NCBI GenBank assembly: GCA_002163975.1
Contig: CP019636.1
Location: 1,241,001 to 1,305,000, forward strand
Direction: 5' to 3'
Source: Nostocales cyanobacterium HT-58-2
GTDB taxonomy: Bacteria; Cyanobacteriota; Cyanobacteriia; Cyanobacteriales; Nostocaceae
DNA: 64,000 nt
Below are positions 1 through 8,697 of the stretch, one piece after another. A model generated the notes under the pieces. The model worked only from the letters and a program-made list of their open reading frames with translations, was not told the origin of the DNA and ran no database searches. How positions within the stretch are numbered: position 1 is the first letter of the stretch; each line of letters starts with the position of its first letter. The translations under genes and the position numbers were made by a program.

Positions 1-1
1 T

Positions 2-489
2 CCTTTTTACCTAGCATGTGCTTTCTGCACCTATCAGTTTTTTGCATTTACACCTACCCAGCAGCAAAACGCAAATATCCTAGACTTATCAGTATCTATC
101 TTGGCGTCAGTCCGTGGTCTTGATGAGGGAGCATGGGAAAATTGGTCATCGCTGTGCCAGCAAAACTATCCGGCGTATGCGGATCTGTCTACTATAGTCT
201 GGCATTTTGCTACGGTACCGTCTACTGTCTTCCTCTGCTGGCGGTATCAGGATTTGCTGGATGGGCGATCGCACTCTGCTTAATCACACTATTTATTCGC
301 TATGCCCAAGTACTGGTATGTATATTGAGTATGAACTGCCCCAAACTCCTGCGTTGGCTGTGGATCATACCTTTGCGAGACCTACTGAGTTTTATCGTCT
401 GGGCTATGGGTGCATTTGGACAGCGCGTTTTTTGGCGCGGACGCCAATTGCGCATTGAGGCTGATGGTCTGATTGCTCAATTGCAATAA
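2..489 (+). pseudogene. HpnI-like family-2 glycosyltransferase, internally deleted and frameshifted (5' end outside window)
   Basis: Frame 2 is open from the window edge and reads like the N-terminus of a ceramide/HpnI-type glycosyltransferase: a hydrophobic segment, then VSILASVRGLDEG and SLCQQNYPAY, matching VTILKPICGLD and SFCQQDYPEY of the intact paralogue at 10360-11574. Near position 190 the homology moves to frame 1, which continues straight into the C-terminal membrane part: IPLRDLLSFIVWAMGAFG and RVFWRGRQL match IPLRDLISFVLWCYGFFG and EWRGRRL of the intact gene. The whole catalytic middle (DxD, DD and QxxRW motifs) is missing. A large internal deletion with a frame change therefore explains the sequence better than two small genes. 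It cannot make an active enzyme. Confidence 0.75.
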
Positions 490-513
490 GTAAAGAAACA
501 AATTGTCAACGAG

Positions 514-547
514 CCCATCTCATACTTGTCCGTTGAGGTGGGTTTTG
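514..547 (+). terminator. Rho-independent terminator after the glycosyltransferase remnant
   Basis: Nine-base stem CCCATCTCA (514-522) with TGAGGTGGG (534-542), containing one G-T wobble, followed directly by TTTT. It lies 24 bases after the stop of the decayed gene. Confidence 0.6.
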
Positions 548-750
548 CCACTTAGAGTTTAATGCTCCCGAATAAAGGGGCGATCCTGAAATTCAAAAAT
601 TGAACCTATATTATTTAGAATTTGCATCTATGGCTTCACTTGCATAGTTATTATATATAGAAATTAAAGTGTACTATTCAATAGATTATCTTTATTCAAT
701 TTTCCTACAATAGGGAATAGAGCTTTCTAACAAGAATTACGGATTTTATA

Positions 751-1005
751 ATGCCCAAAAGCCTTGCTAACAAAATAGTTGTATTTGGCTTACTTTTTTC
801 CTTATTGGCATTTACAACAGCTTGTGACGGTGAAACTTCCAGTGACACGAACTCTTCACAAGTTAATCAAACAACAGAAATCAGGAATAGTGCAGTTAAA
901 CTGAATTGTTCCTCTGACTCACCAGATACTCAAGTCACTACAACCGCAACTGTCAACGGCAAACAGTACAAATGTGAGAATGGACGGACAGTTAGGGTGA
1001 GATAA
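751..1005 (+). CDS. Small putative lipoprotein, unknown function
   Basis: 84 residues. A basic start (MPKSLANK) is followed by a hydrophobic stretch of about 15 residues and a lipobox-like FTTAC with Cys at about residue 25, which predicts lipidation and export. The mature part is hydrophilic, rich in Ser, Thr and Asn, and has a cysteine pair (CSSDSPD region and YKCENG) that could form a disulphide. No family recognised. It stands alone between the pseudogene and the Rieske gene, with an AT-rich upstream region. It is short, but the signal sequence makes it credible. Confidence 0.6.
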   Translation: MPKSLANKIVVFGLLFSLLAFTTACDGETSSDTNSSQVNQTTEIRNSAVKLNCSSDSPDTQVTTTATVNGKQYKCENGRTVRVR

Positions 1006-1035
1006 AAGGAATCAGAATATTCTACCTATAGCAAT

Positions 1036-1084
1036 GGGTGGGCAATACTTACCAAAACCTAGATATGGTAGGCATTACCCACCC
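1036..1084. repeat. 19-bp imperfect inverted repeat (hairpin element)
   Basis: GGGTGGGCAATACTTACCA (1036-1054) faces TGGTAGGCATTACCCACCC (1066-1084), about 16 of 19 positions paired. GTGGGCA...TGCCCAC hairpins of this kind are dispersed between genes in cyanobacteria. It may also serve as a terminator for the lipoprotein gene, though no T-run follows. The rest of the spacer up to 1311 is AT-rich and shows nothing else. Confidence 0.5.
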
Positions 1085-1311
1085 TACGTGTATTTCAAAA
1101 ATTAAAGAAAAATTCCATATCAAGGAATAAAATTTTCACAAAGAATAAGCAATTTAACGAAACCGCCGTAATTATCCTTCTTCAGCGCAGCAAGGAGAGG
1201 TGTTCTTTTTGGCAGCATTTTTAATTGCTTAAAATTGCTTGTATTAAATCTTATTGCCATAATAATACATAATACTAATATACAGCTTTTAACTTGATAA
1301 GTGCTATTCTC

Positions 1312-2292
1312 ATGGTGCAAGACCAGTTTTTACGGAATAGTTGGCATGTCTTGGCACGATCACAAGACCTACAACCTGGAACCATTCTACAAAAGCGTCT
1401 ACTAGGTGAAGACTTAGTTCTTTGGCACAATGGCGACAAAGCCCTGACCTGGCAGGACTTTTGCCCTCATCGGGGAGCGCGTCTCTCCTTGGGATGGGTT
1501 CATAAAGATACTCTTGTCTGTGGTTATCACGGTTTAGTGTTTAACACTGAAGGTCGATGTGTATTGCTTCCAGCTACCCCAGACCAACCACCTCCAGCAA
1601 GAGCTTGTATCCAAACTTACCATATCAAAGAGCACTACGATATGCTTTGGGTTTGTTTAGGAATACCGCAATATGACATACCTACATATCCAGGGTGGGA
1701 CGACCCCTCCTACCGCAAAGTTTTGTGCGGTCCCTACCCCTTCAAAACTAGCCCTCTACGTGTTGTTGAAAACCTCCTCGATCCAGCTCACTTCCCTTTT
1801 GTGCATGATGGTATGTTCGCTACCTCGCGCCGTCCAGAGTTGAGGCATCATGACCTAGAGTTGCATCCAGATGGTTTTCGTTTCAAATTCGGTATATGGG
1901 AAGTAGATTTCAATTCAAAAGATCCCTCATCTGCACCCATGCTCCCTGTGACTTACGAGTACTTTATCCACCATCCCCTGGCTGGATACTTTGAACGACA
2001 TGGGGAAGATGGAACCCGCCTAACTCTGTATTACATGGTGACTCCAGTTGATGAGGAAGAGTGCGTTTTGTGGTTCTGGATTTTGGAGGATTATCTTCAT
2101 ATGTTTTCAGATCAAGCTTTTGTAGAGAGGCAAGACAAAATTGTCAGTCAAGACTATCTGACTGTAGAATCACAGAAACCACTACGCCTGCCTTTGGACT
2201 TGAAAGCTGAAATACATCTGCCAAGCGATCGCTACAGTGTGGCATACCGCAAGTGGCTTAAACAAAAGGATGTCACCTTCGGTGCCATTTAG
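1312..2292 (+). CDS. Rieske non-haem iron oxygenase, alpha-subunit type
   Basis: 326 residues from ATG 1312; an in-frame TTG at 1294 is less likely. The N-terminal Rieske domain has CPHRGA (about residues 47-52) and CGYHG about 17 residues later, the C-x-H...C-x-x-H ligands of a 2Fe-2S cluster. The catalytic domain has ENLLDPAHFPFVH, the E/N...D-x-x-H-x4-H mononuclear iron site. This is the layout of chlorophyllide-oxygenase-like and ring-hydroxylating oxygenases, which use NAD(P)H-derived electrons and O2 to oxidise or demethylate hydrophobic substrates. It converges on the phosphonate operon (stops 22 bases apart). Its substrate is unknown; given its neighbours a lipid or isoprenoid is possible. 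Confidence 0.85.
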   Translation: MVQDQFLRNSWHVLARSQDLQPGTILQKRLLGEDLVLWHNGDKALTWQDFCPHRGARLSLGWVHKDTLVCGYHGLVFNTEGRCVLLPATPDQPPPARACIQTYHIKEHYDMLWVCLGIPQYDIPTYPGWDDPSYRKVLCGPYPFKTSPLRVVENLLDPAHFPFVHDGMFATSRRPELRHHDLELHPDGFRFKFGIWEVDFNSKDPSSAPMLPVTYEYFIHHPLAGYFERHGEDGTRLTLYYMVTPVDEEECVLWFWILEDYLHMFSDQAFVERQDKIVSQDYLTVESQKPLRLPLDLKAEIHLPSDRYSVAYRKWLKQKDVTFGAI

Positions 2293-2313
2293 GACATTAT
2301 TCACTTCAATTCT

Positions 2314-3393
2314 TTAATCGGTAAGAATTTGTTTCACAACAGCAAGAAAACGTTCCATGTCAGCACGGGCGATCGCCCCCATTGTCGAGACTCTAAAGAT
2401 AGATTTAGCTAAAGTTCCTTGACCTGCATAAATCACATAACCCTGTGCTTTTAGTTTGTCGTGGAACTCGTCATAGCTCAAACCGTTTGGTAGGTGATAG
2501 GCGTTCAGAACAACAGATGAACTTGTTGCGGGAAGTAAGGGCTCAATTCCCATTGCGAGTAATTCGTTCCTTACCAAACTGGCAAGTTGACTGTAATGAG
2601 TCTGTCTGGCACGCCAACCCCCTTGTTCTTCCAACTCTTGCAAAGCTTCTGCCAAAGCATAGAATACCTGAACGGATTGGGTAAAAGGAGTACCCCCTTT
2701 GTCCTGCTGCTGGCAATAGGTTGGCAAATCTAAATATAAGGTGCGTGGGATTGTGTCTGCACCTGCTAGCGCATCCCGGCGCACAATGACAAAGGCTGTT
2801 CCCGGGACACCATGCAAGCACTTATTCGCTGTAGCAGCGCAAGCCGTGATTCCCCAGGATTCAAAATTGAGTTCCTCAGCCCCAAAACTGCTGACCGCAT
2901 CTACCAAAAGTTGGATATTGCGCTCCTGACAAATTTTGCCGAGTTGAACCAAATTATTTAGACGACCCGTTGTGGTTTCGTGATGAACGACGGCGAGGTG
3001 GGTGATATCATCGTTTTCATCTAGAAGTGTTAGCAAGCCTTTGATATCAATTTCGGCACCCCATGGATGTTGCTGTGCTATGTAATCAATTCCGTGGATA
3101 TTGGCAATTTTGGAGAGTCGTTCACCATAGACGCCATTTTCAATCACCAACAGCTTTCCGTTTCTTGGTACCAGACTCGTGACCATAGCTTCCATCGCTG
3201 CTGTACCAGAACCCGTGAGCAAAACTGCTGCCCAGCGATCGCCTGATAGGTCGTAGACTTGAAGTAGTTTTTCGCGGATTGTGCTTTGAAGTTGGGAAAA
3301 TTCAACTTCACGATGACACAAATCGGGACGCAACAGAGCATTTCTGACGCGATCGCTAAGATTAACGGGACCGGGATTCAGGAGAATCATCAT
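2314..3393 (-). CDS. phnW: 2-aminoethylphosphonate--pyruvate transaminase
   Basis: 359 residues from ATG 3393, four bases after the stop of the upstream decarboxylase gene; a TTG further up would overlap that gene. Class V PLP-dependent aminotransferase with the family N-terminus LLNPGPVNLS, a Gly/Ser-rich LLTGSGTAAMEA loop, DAVSSFGAE, and the PLP lysine in TANKCLHGVPG. PhnW interconverts phosphonoacetaldehyde plus alanine with 2-aminoethylphosphonate plus pyruvate. Beside PEP mutase and phosphonopyruvate decarboxylase it should run in the biosynthetic direction and deliver 2-AEP. Last gene of the minus-strand run. Confidence 0.92.
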   Translation of the reverse strand: MMILLNPGPVNLSDRVRNALLRPDLCHREVEFSQLQSTIREKLLQVYDLSGDRWAAVLLTGSGTAAMEAMVTSLVPRNGKLLVIENGVYGERLSKIANIHGIDYIAQQHPWGAEIDIKGLLTLLDENDDITHLAVVHHETTTGRLNNLVQLGKICQERNIQLLVDAVSSFGAEELNFESWGITACAATANKCLHGVPGTAFVIVRRDALAGADTIPRTLYLDLPTYCQQQDKGGTPFTQSVQVFYALAEALQELEEQGGWRARQTHYSQLASLVRNELLAMGIEPLLPATSSSVVLNAYHLPNGLSYDEFHDKLKAQGYVIYAGQGTLAKSIFRVSTMGAIARADMERFLAVVKQILTD

Positions 3394-3397
3394 GAAA

Positions 3398-4567
3398 TTA
3401 AAAACTAGAACCAATATGAGTCATGAGGCGTTGCAAAACGGCTTCCGGAGATAGGTTAGGTCGGGGTAGGTTTTTGAGGGTTCCCGGACGGATTTTCAGA
3501 TGTCCGAATTTAGGCGTGTCGTTTGAATGTGCTGCAAATAAAGTATCTAGAAGTAAAAGGTTGTCTCCTTCTAATGTGATGCCATAACCACACGCCTCGG
3601 CAATTTTAGCAAACCGGACGCCGGAAGAAACGGTAGCTTGAGCGCCTGTAGAATCGTGACATTCATTGTCTAAGAGAATATGAATCAAATTAGAACTGCC
3701 ATAAGCGCCAATTGTAGCAAAATTACCCATACGCATCAGTGCAGCACCATCCCCATCTATGACCACGACTTTGAGATCTGGACGTGCTAAGGACAAGCCC
3801 AATCCCAGAGATGAAGCACAACCCATCGACCCTACCATGTAGAGATGATTGCTGCGATCGCAACTAGCAAAGAGTTCGCGTCCTGTATATCCGGTTGTCG
3901 CAATTATTACCGTATTTTCTGAATTAGTCAGTTCTACAATTCGAGCCAGCGCTTCATCACGGGAGACACGTTGCTCTTTATCACTTACAAAAAAGCTTTT
4001 GGGAACAGCATGATTATCGCTCTTTTCTTGGTTGCGAGAGGAGATAGAAGCACGGATGAGTGCATGAGGAGCAACCGTTCCCTTTCGCATAATTAAGGCG
4101 TAGGGTCGGCGTTCTTGTTGCATATAAGCTTGGGCGCGTTGCAGCACAGGTTCTATCTCTGCGGCTTCTTTGGGAAAGAATTCCCAAGGGACAGTCATTG
4201 TTTCTAGCAATTTATCTGTGATCTGCCCCATGAGTTGATGCTGTGGTTCATCTTGGAACTGGGGATCACCCCGCAACGTACAGATAAGCAGCAGCGGAAT
4301 CCGGAAGATATAAGCAAGGGAGGTCAGCGGGTTAACTGCATTACCCAAACCAGAGTTTTGCATCATGACCACGGCTTTTTTGCCACCGATTGCTGCTCCC
4401 GCCGCCGTCGCTAACGCATCTCCTTCATTGGCTGAGGAGATATAAGTGAGTTGAACGTCATTGATGACGTAGTTGATAAAAGGCGTAAGAAAGGAGCAGG
4501 GTACACCAGCATACCATTCAAAGCCCAGATGGCGAGCCGCTTCGACAAATTCCTCGGCTTGGATCAT
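3398..4567 (-). CDS. ppd: Phosphonopyruvate decarboxylase
   Basis: 389 residues from ATG 4567, 15 bases after the PEP mutase stop; an in-frame TTG lies 9 bases upstream. A thiamine-diphosphate enzyme with an N-terminal PYR domain (ANEGDALATAAGAAIGG, with the catalytic Glu) and a C-terminal PP domain with the ThDP/Mg motif GDGAALMRMG...N. The stretch MQNSGLGNAVNPLTSL is typical of the Ppd/sulphopyruvate decarboxylase family. It decarboxylates phosphonopyruvate to phosphonoacetaldehyde, making the unfavourable PEP mutase step irreversible. Its position between pepM and phnW confirms the phosphonate role. Confidence 0.93.
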   Translation of the reverse strand: MIQAEEFVEAARHLGFEWYAGVPCSFLTPFINYVINDVQLTYISSANEGDALATAAGAAIGGKKAVVMMQNSGLGNAVNPLTSLAYIFRIPLLLICTLRGDPQFQDEPQHQLMGQITDKLLETMTVPWEFFPKEAAEIEPVLQRAQAYMQQERRPYALIMRKGTVAPHALIRASISSRNQEKSDNHAVPKSFFVSDKEQRVSRDEALARIVELTNSENTVIIATTGYTGRELFASCDRSNHLYMVGSMGCASSLGLGLSLARPDLKVVVIDGDGAALMRMGNFATIGAYGSSNLIHILLDNECHDSTGAQATVSSGVRFAKIAEACGYGITLEGDNLLLLDTLFAAHSNDTPKFGHLKIRPGTLKNLPRPNLSPEAVLQRLMTHIGSSF

Positions 4568-4582
4568 GAGAATCAAAGTCTT

Positions 4583-6238
4583 TTATTTTTTCAACTGAAA
4601 AGCGAGATCGAGGTCGTCCAAAGAGTTGATATCTAGCCAGTTACCGCGAATATAAACAACCTTGATTGGTTTCCCCTGCTCAATTAAGTAATTACATAAT
4701 TCTGGCATACCCAACTGATGAAAGTCTGTTCTTGTTTGTAACTCAACAAGTGCTTCATCCAGCCACTGTCTGCCTTGGCTTCGCAATCTTAGCATCCCAA
4801 TCCACCGTCCACAGGATTGTCCCCATTGTGTTTGCGTTGCTTTGGAAATGTGCAAAAGGTTGACATCCTGTCCAAAAAGTGAGAGGTCGTCTGGTATGGA
4901 GCAATAGGCATAGTCAGGAGAACCGCTCACTTGCTTATTATTTGTTACAGAATCGACCACGGTAACAATTTCTCCAGGACAATCTAATAAATCTTGCAAA
5001 ATGTAGCTTCTAAAAAGTAAATCGCCGTAAACCACCAGCATATCGTCGCTAAAGCTGGCTTGGGAACAGGCTAAGGATGCTAATTCTCCAGTGGTTTCAT
5101 ACTCTGAGTTACGGATGACTTTAGTCCCTGCGACTTTGATAGTTTCTGCCTTGTAACCGGCGACAACGGTAATATCGTTGATGGCAAGTTTCTTGAATTT
5201 GTCCACCAAATGCCTGAGTAGAGGTTTTCCTCCGAGAGGTAACATCACTTTCGGTTTATCTTGAGTCAACCCAGCAAATTCTTGTCCTCTGGTTGCAGCA
5301 AGTACTATAGCCTGAGTATGGTGGCGTCCGTTGGTGAAGTAGCGTTTTTCCGCCTCTTGCAGCTCATCTGCTCCCTGTAGCCGGAAAATTTCCTTGACAG
5401 GAGCAATATCATCTTCAATATTGATCAGGGTTTCTTGGCTTTGAACTTCCCGGGCGATCGCCTGCATACTGGCGACAGCAGCGCGAATCATGTGGTTTGC
5501 CCAAATCACCAAACTGATTCCTGCTTTGCGGAAGACATTGGTTGGGGTACTGTAATATTTGGTTGGTACAATGACCAACGGAGAGCGACCCGCCCACTCT
5601 TTGGCAAACTCTAGGATTTGATCTGGGCGGGATGATTTACTGTGAATCAAGATTGCGTCGGCTCCTGCTGCGTGATAAGCTTGGGCTCGGCGCAATGCCT
5701 CCGAGAGATCCCAGCCAGCAATCAAGGCTTCAACACGGGCAACGATGCAAAAATCTGGATCTTGTTGGCTGTCTTTGCCTGCCTTAATTTTGCCGCAAAA
5801 TTCCTCAATATCGGCGAGTGGTTGGCGATCGCCGTTGATGAAACTATTGGTCTTTGGGAAAAGCTTATCTTCGATACAGACTCCTGCAATGCGTCGCTGT
5901 TCTAACTTACTGACCAAACGACGCATATTGTTGAAGTTGCCATAACCAGTATCCCCATCTAACAAAATGGGAATTTGGGTCACATCGGACATGAACTCCA
6001 GCATTTCCACCACTTGAGTCCAACTGGCTTCATTATTGTCTCGGACACCGTATTGAGCCGAAAGGGCTAGCCCACTCGCCCAAATTCCTTTAAATCCAGC
6101 CTCTTCCACAATGCGGGCGCTCATACCATTGTGGGCTTCCATGATGAATTCGAGTCGTGGCGATTGCAATAATGCTCGCAATTGGGCGCACTTGCTTGGT
6201 TTTACTCCATTAACAACAGGTGCAGATATTTGGTACAT
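4583..6238 (-). CDS. pepM: Phosphoenolpyruvate mutase fused to a C-terminal nucleotidyltransferase
   Basis: 551 residues. Residues about 15-295 are a PEP mutase/isocitrate-lyase-like barrel; the diagnostic [11 protein letters not shown] is present (EDK-x-FPK-x-NSF), as are the DGDTGYGN metal-site motif and the WANH segment. Residues about 305-551 start again with AIVLAA, a glycine-rich loop and [14 protein letters not shown], the signature of sugar-phosphate/phosphocholine nucleotidyltransferases, followed by VVYGDLLFR. The first half makes phosphonopyruvate from PEP; the second is the type (PntC-like) that would couple CTP to 2-AEP, giving CMP-AEP. PepM-cytidylyltransferase fusions are known from phosphonolipid/phosphonoglycan clusters. 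In the second domain the canonical loop GxGxR is replaced by ATRGQ, so activity is less certain. Abuts the next gene upstream with no gap. Confidence 0.92.
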   Translation of the reverse strand: MYQISAPVVNGVKPSKCAQLRALLQSPRLEFIMEAHNGMSARIVEEAGFKGIWASGLALSAQYGVRDNNEASWTQVVEMLEFMSDVTQIPILLDGDTGYGNFNNMRRLVSKLEQRRIAGVCIEDKLFPKTNSFINGDRQPLADIEEFCGKIKAGKDSQQDPDFCIVARVEALIAGWDLSEALRRAQAYHAAGADAILIHSKSSRPDQILEFAKEWAGRSPLVIVPTKYYSTPTNVFRKAGISLVIWANHMIRAAVASMQAIAREVQSQETLINIEDDIAPVKEIFRLQGADELQEAEKRYFTNGRHHTQAIVLAATRGQEFAGLTQDKPKVMLPLGGKPLLRHLVDKFKKLAINDITVVAGYKAETIKVAGTKVIRNSEYETTGELASLACSQASFSDDMLVVYGDLLFRSYILQDLLDCPGEIVTVVDSVTNNKQVSGSPDYAYCSIPDDLSLFGQDVNLLHISKATQTQWGQSCGRWIGMLRLRSQGRQWLDEALVELQTRTDFHQLGMPELCNYLIEQGKPIKVVYIRGNWLDINSLDDLDLAFQLKK

Positions 6239-6985
6239 TTACATTCTTCCTAACACAGGTAAAATCTCGTTCTGGGCGCGTTGAATATCCTCTGGAAAAT
6301 CGATTTCGATCCAAGGTAAACCCGTGATATCTTCGTACCCAAATGTCTGTGGAGTCTCCAACAGCAGATCCCGAATTGCTTCCTCATACGGTTGTTCATG
6401 CAGTCCAGAGGCGACGTAATATTCTGTGCGAGTGGCAAGACGATGGGCGATCGCACTTTCAAACCGAAAGAACCCCACAGATTCGCCTGCAAAATCATAA
6501 GTAAGATCCGCAGCAACTTGTTTGCGAAACTCCACTAGATAATTGTCTTTGATACAAAGCTTGACGGGTTCCTCCCCTGGTTCAAAATCCCGATCCAACA
6601 AGAAGCAGTTAGATATATCCGTCTTCACCAGTCGCTCAAGAATACGAGGGTCATACAAAACATCTGCGTCCATCAATAACAGGTCATCACCAGCCGTCAA
6701 GTGTGCTCGTAACGTCCACAGGCTGATGAGACTTCCTTTGGTATAGTCAGGATTGTAAATAGTACTGACCCAATTATCGGCACCTACTGCCTTAATTTCA
6801 TCCTGGATCATTTGGGCTTGGTAGCCCACGGTGATCATCACTTCATCAATCTGGCATTCACGAAGAGAGTCCAAATGACGTTCTAGTAGAGATTTTCCGT
6901 TAAACCTTAGCAAGCACTTGGGTTGGGCTTGCCCGTCTTTACCCAAGCGGCGTCCAACCCCGGCGGCTAATATTATTGCCTTCAT
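6239..6985 (-). CDS. Stand-alone nucleotidyltransferase, probable phosphonate/phosphocholine cytidylyltransferase
   Basis: 248 residues with an intact NTP-binding signature: AIILAAGVGRRLG at the N-terminus, PKCLLRFNGKSLLER, then LLLMDADVLYD, the metal-binding Asp pair of the family. The C-terminal half carries conserved WIEIDFPEDI. Such proteins activate phosphocholine, 2-AEP or sugar phosphates. It ends exactly where pepM begins, so the two are co-translated. Because the NTase domain on PepM lacks the usual GxGxR loop, this protein may be the working 2-AEP cytidylyltransferase, or the two may form a heteromer. SD-like GAGGAG is about 14 bases before ATG 6985. The exact substrate is inferred. 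Confidence 0.85.
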   Translation of the reverse strand: MKAIILAAGVGRRLGKDGQAQPKCLLRFNGKSLLERHLDSLRECQIDEVMITVGYQAQMIQDEIKAVGADNWVSTIYNPDYTKGSLISLWTLRAHLTAGDDLLLMDADVLYDPRILERLVKTDISNCFLLDRDFEPGEEPVKLCIKDNYLVEFRKQVAADLTYDFAGESVGFFRFESAIAHRLATRTEYYVASGLHEQPYEEAIRDLLLETPQTFGYEDITGLPWIEIDFPEDIQRAQNEILPVLGRM

Positions 6986-7304
6986 TGTTCAGTTCATCAC
7001 TCCTCTAAGCCACCCGGAACTCTGGAAATTCGCAAGAATTTCCTAGAATGTTATTACCGTAATGGGTTGGTAAATACAAGATTTATTAACAAATCCTTAA
7101 TTAATTGATAACTTTATCACTTAGAGGGTATTTACAAAGTAAATATTAAGAAAGACTCTGGAACCACCACATCAAAAGTGCGTAGAAGCTCTGCTTCTTG
7201 TCGCCAGACATCGCCAGTATATTACCAAGCTTGTTCCTCCAGAAAAGGCTGCCTCAAAGCAGAGCTAGCTCTGAGGCAAAGTCGTCGCGGAGCAACTTTA
7301 ATTT
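6986..7304 (-). other. Spacer inside the phosphonate run, with a palindrome
   Basis: The only long gap in the minus-strand run. Just after the oxygenase stop lies a nested palindrome, GCCTC (7251-7255)/GAGGC (7273-7277) around AGAGCT-AGCTCT (7261-7272). On the minus strand it is followed by only a short T-run, so it could be a weak terminator or processing site. The AT-rich stretch 7040-7150 could hold a promoter for the downstream four genes. No gene is seen. Confidence 0.4.
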
Positions 7305-8066
7305 TCAGACCTTGAACACGTATTTTTTATCAGGTTCTCGCTCAATATCAGGTGGGTAGCTTTTGCGTTTATCCGCATAGTATTGGAGGCGATGATCTCC
7401 CTCAGAACGACGATTGTAGGTCAAATAAAGCACTCGTCGGGGATGTCCAGTTAAGTTTGGTCCTGAGCGATGGGGTGCGTAGGAGTCAAAGAACACAGCA
7501 TCACCTGGCTTTGCTGGGACAGGAATAAACTCCATGCCTTTGATGTTCTCTTCTGTGAGCGGTTTCCAAAGCTCTCCAATCAGACCGCGTTGATGGTAAC
7601 CTACCGCTAACTCAAGACAACCATTTTCTACTGTGGACTCATCAATGGTAATCAGAACTGTGATAAACAAACTAGCATAATCATTCCATCCGGCTTGGGC
7701 ATCTTGATGAGGGGTAAAGCCATTTCCACCAGGCATTTTGAAGTTAATCTTTTCTTTAAATAGAATAGCTGGCTCGTCAAAGAGTTCATGAACTCGCTGC
7801 AGCATTTCCTCACCATTGATCAACTCATGAAAACCCTTATGGTAAGGACAAAAATTTTCGATGCGCGACAGTACCCGCTTTCCTGGTTCAAGCAAGCTGT
7901 CCTCAAAATACATCATGTATTTCCCTGGAATTTCTGGCAGGGATTGAACTTCATCCACCCAGGCTTTGATCTGTTCAATTTCTGCAGCTTTATACAGACC
8001 TCTGACAACTAAATATCCTTGTTGTTTAAAGGTTTCTAATTCGCCTTCAGAAAAGAATTTCAACAT
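7305..8066 (-). CDS. PhnY/PhyH-family Fe(II)/2-oxoglutarate oxygenase, candidate 2-AEP hydroxylase
   Basis: 253 residues, typical for phytanoyl-CoA dioxygenase-like enzymes. The facial triad is visible as TPHQDAQAGW (H-x-D, about residues 130-133) and the distal His in APHRSGPN (about residue 197), with Arg in GHPRRVLYLTYN binding 2-oxoglutarate. Overall shape and the FTPHQD, PGDAVFFDSYAPHRSGPN and RVLYLTYN segments resemble PhnY*, which hydroxylates 2-AEP at C1. In a biosynthetic cluster this would yield 1-hydroxy-2-aminoethylphosphonate, a known bacterial phosphonolipid head group. It follows the CDP-alcohol transferase by 17 bases. The family call is firm; the substrate is inferred. Confidence 0.85.
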   Translation of the reverse strand: MLKFFSEGELETFKQQGYLVVRGLYKAAEIEQIKAWVDEVQSLPEIPGKYMMYFEDSLLEPGKRVLSRIENFCPYHKGFHELINGEEMLQRVHELFDEPAILFKEKINFKMPGGNGFTPHQDAQAGWNDYASLFITVLITIDESTVENGCLELAVGYHQRGLIGELWKPLTEENIKGMEFIPVPAKPGDAVFFDSYAPHRSGPNLTGHPRRVLYLTYNRRSEGDHRLQYYADKRKSYPPDIEREPDKKYVFKV

Positions 8067-8083
8067 ATTTGGTAAGTTTCTCG

Positions 8084-8689
8084 TTACTGCGCTTCAGACT
8101 GTGGCAGGAAGCGGTACTGCCAAAAGGTCAATACTGCAAAGATTGGCGCACCGATAGTAGCTGCTATCAGCAACGGTACTAGTCCACTAAGCAAAGTCAC
8201 GACTGGAAACAAATACAGCACGTCTTCGACATCAAAACCAGCGAAATTGGGTTGTTTGGTTGCATCTTTACCAAGTTGCTGTTCCATCTGGGTTCGCAAG
8301 TGGAAAATGTAAGCAACAGAAACCCCGGATACTATACCCATGAGCAATGCCCACCAACCGAGTTCGCTGTTCATCAGACCATAGCCAATACTCACAAATA
8401 AAAGAACGTGAATGATGGCGTCACAGGCAAGGTCGTACTGGTGTCCCCATTGGCTGCTCTTTCCGCTGAGCCGAGCCAATTCACCATCTGTGTGATCCAA
8501 AAAGTTGGACAACACGAACAGCCCAGCCCCGATATTAACCCAGTTGGCACGACCAGTTGCTAATGCTGCTGTTGCCAAAAGCCCAGTCACTAGCCTGAGT
8601 GTGGTGAGATGATTGGGATGTATCCAACTGTTTTTGAGAGGTTTCACTAACCAGTGAGCAAGTTGGGCATCCCAAGACTTCTTGGTCAT
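8084..8689 (-). CDS. CDP-alcohol phosphatidyltransferase, candidate phosphonolipid synthase
   Basis: 201 residues from ATG 8689; an in-frame TTG at 8701 would overlap the upstream stop by four bases. The catalytic CDP-alcohol motif is complete: DG-x2-AR-x8-G-x3-D-x3-D in HTDGELARLSGK...GHQYDLACD (about residues 75-97). Several membrane helices follow. Enzymes of this class transfer a phosphoalcohol from a CMP/CDP-activated donor to a lipid hydroxyl. Between an HpnP-like gene and phosphonate genes, the likely donor is CMP-2-AEP (or its hydroxylated form) and the acceptor a diacylglycerol, sphingoid or polyol lipid. This is the step that would turn free phosphonate into phosphonolipid. Confidence 0.88.
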   Translation of the reverse strand: MTKKSWDAQLAHWLVKPLKNSWIHPNHLTTLRLVTGLLATAALATGRANWVNIGAGLFVLSNFLDHTDGELARLSGKSSQWGHQYDLACDAIIHVLLFVSIGYGLMNSELGWWALLMGIVSGVSVAYIFHLRTQMEQQLGKDATKQPNFAGFDVEDVLYLFPVVTLLSGLVPLLIAATIGAPIFAVLTFWQYRFLPQSEAQ

Positions 8690-8697
8690 AGGTATGG

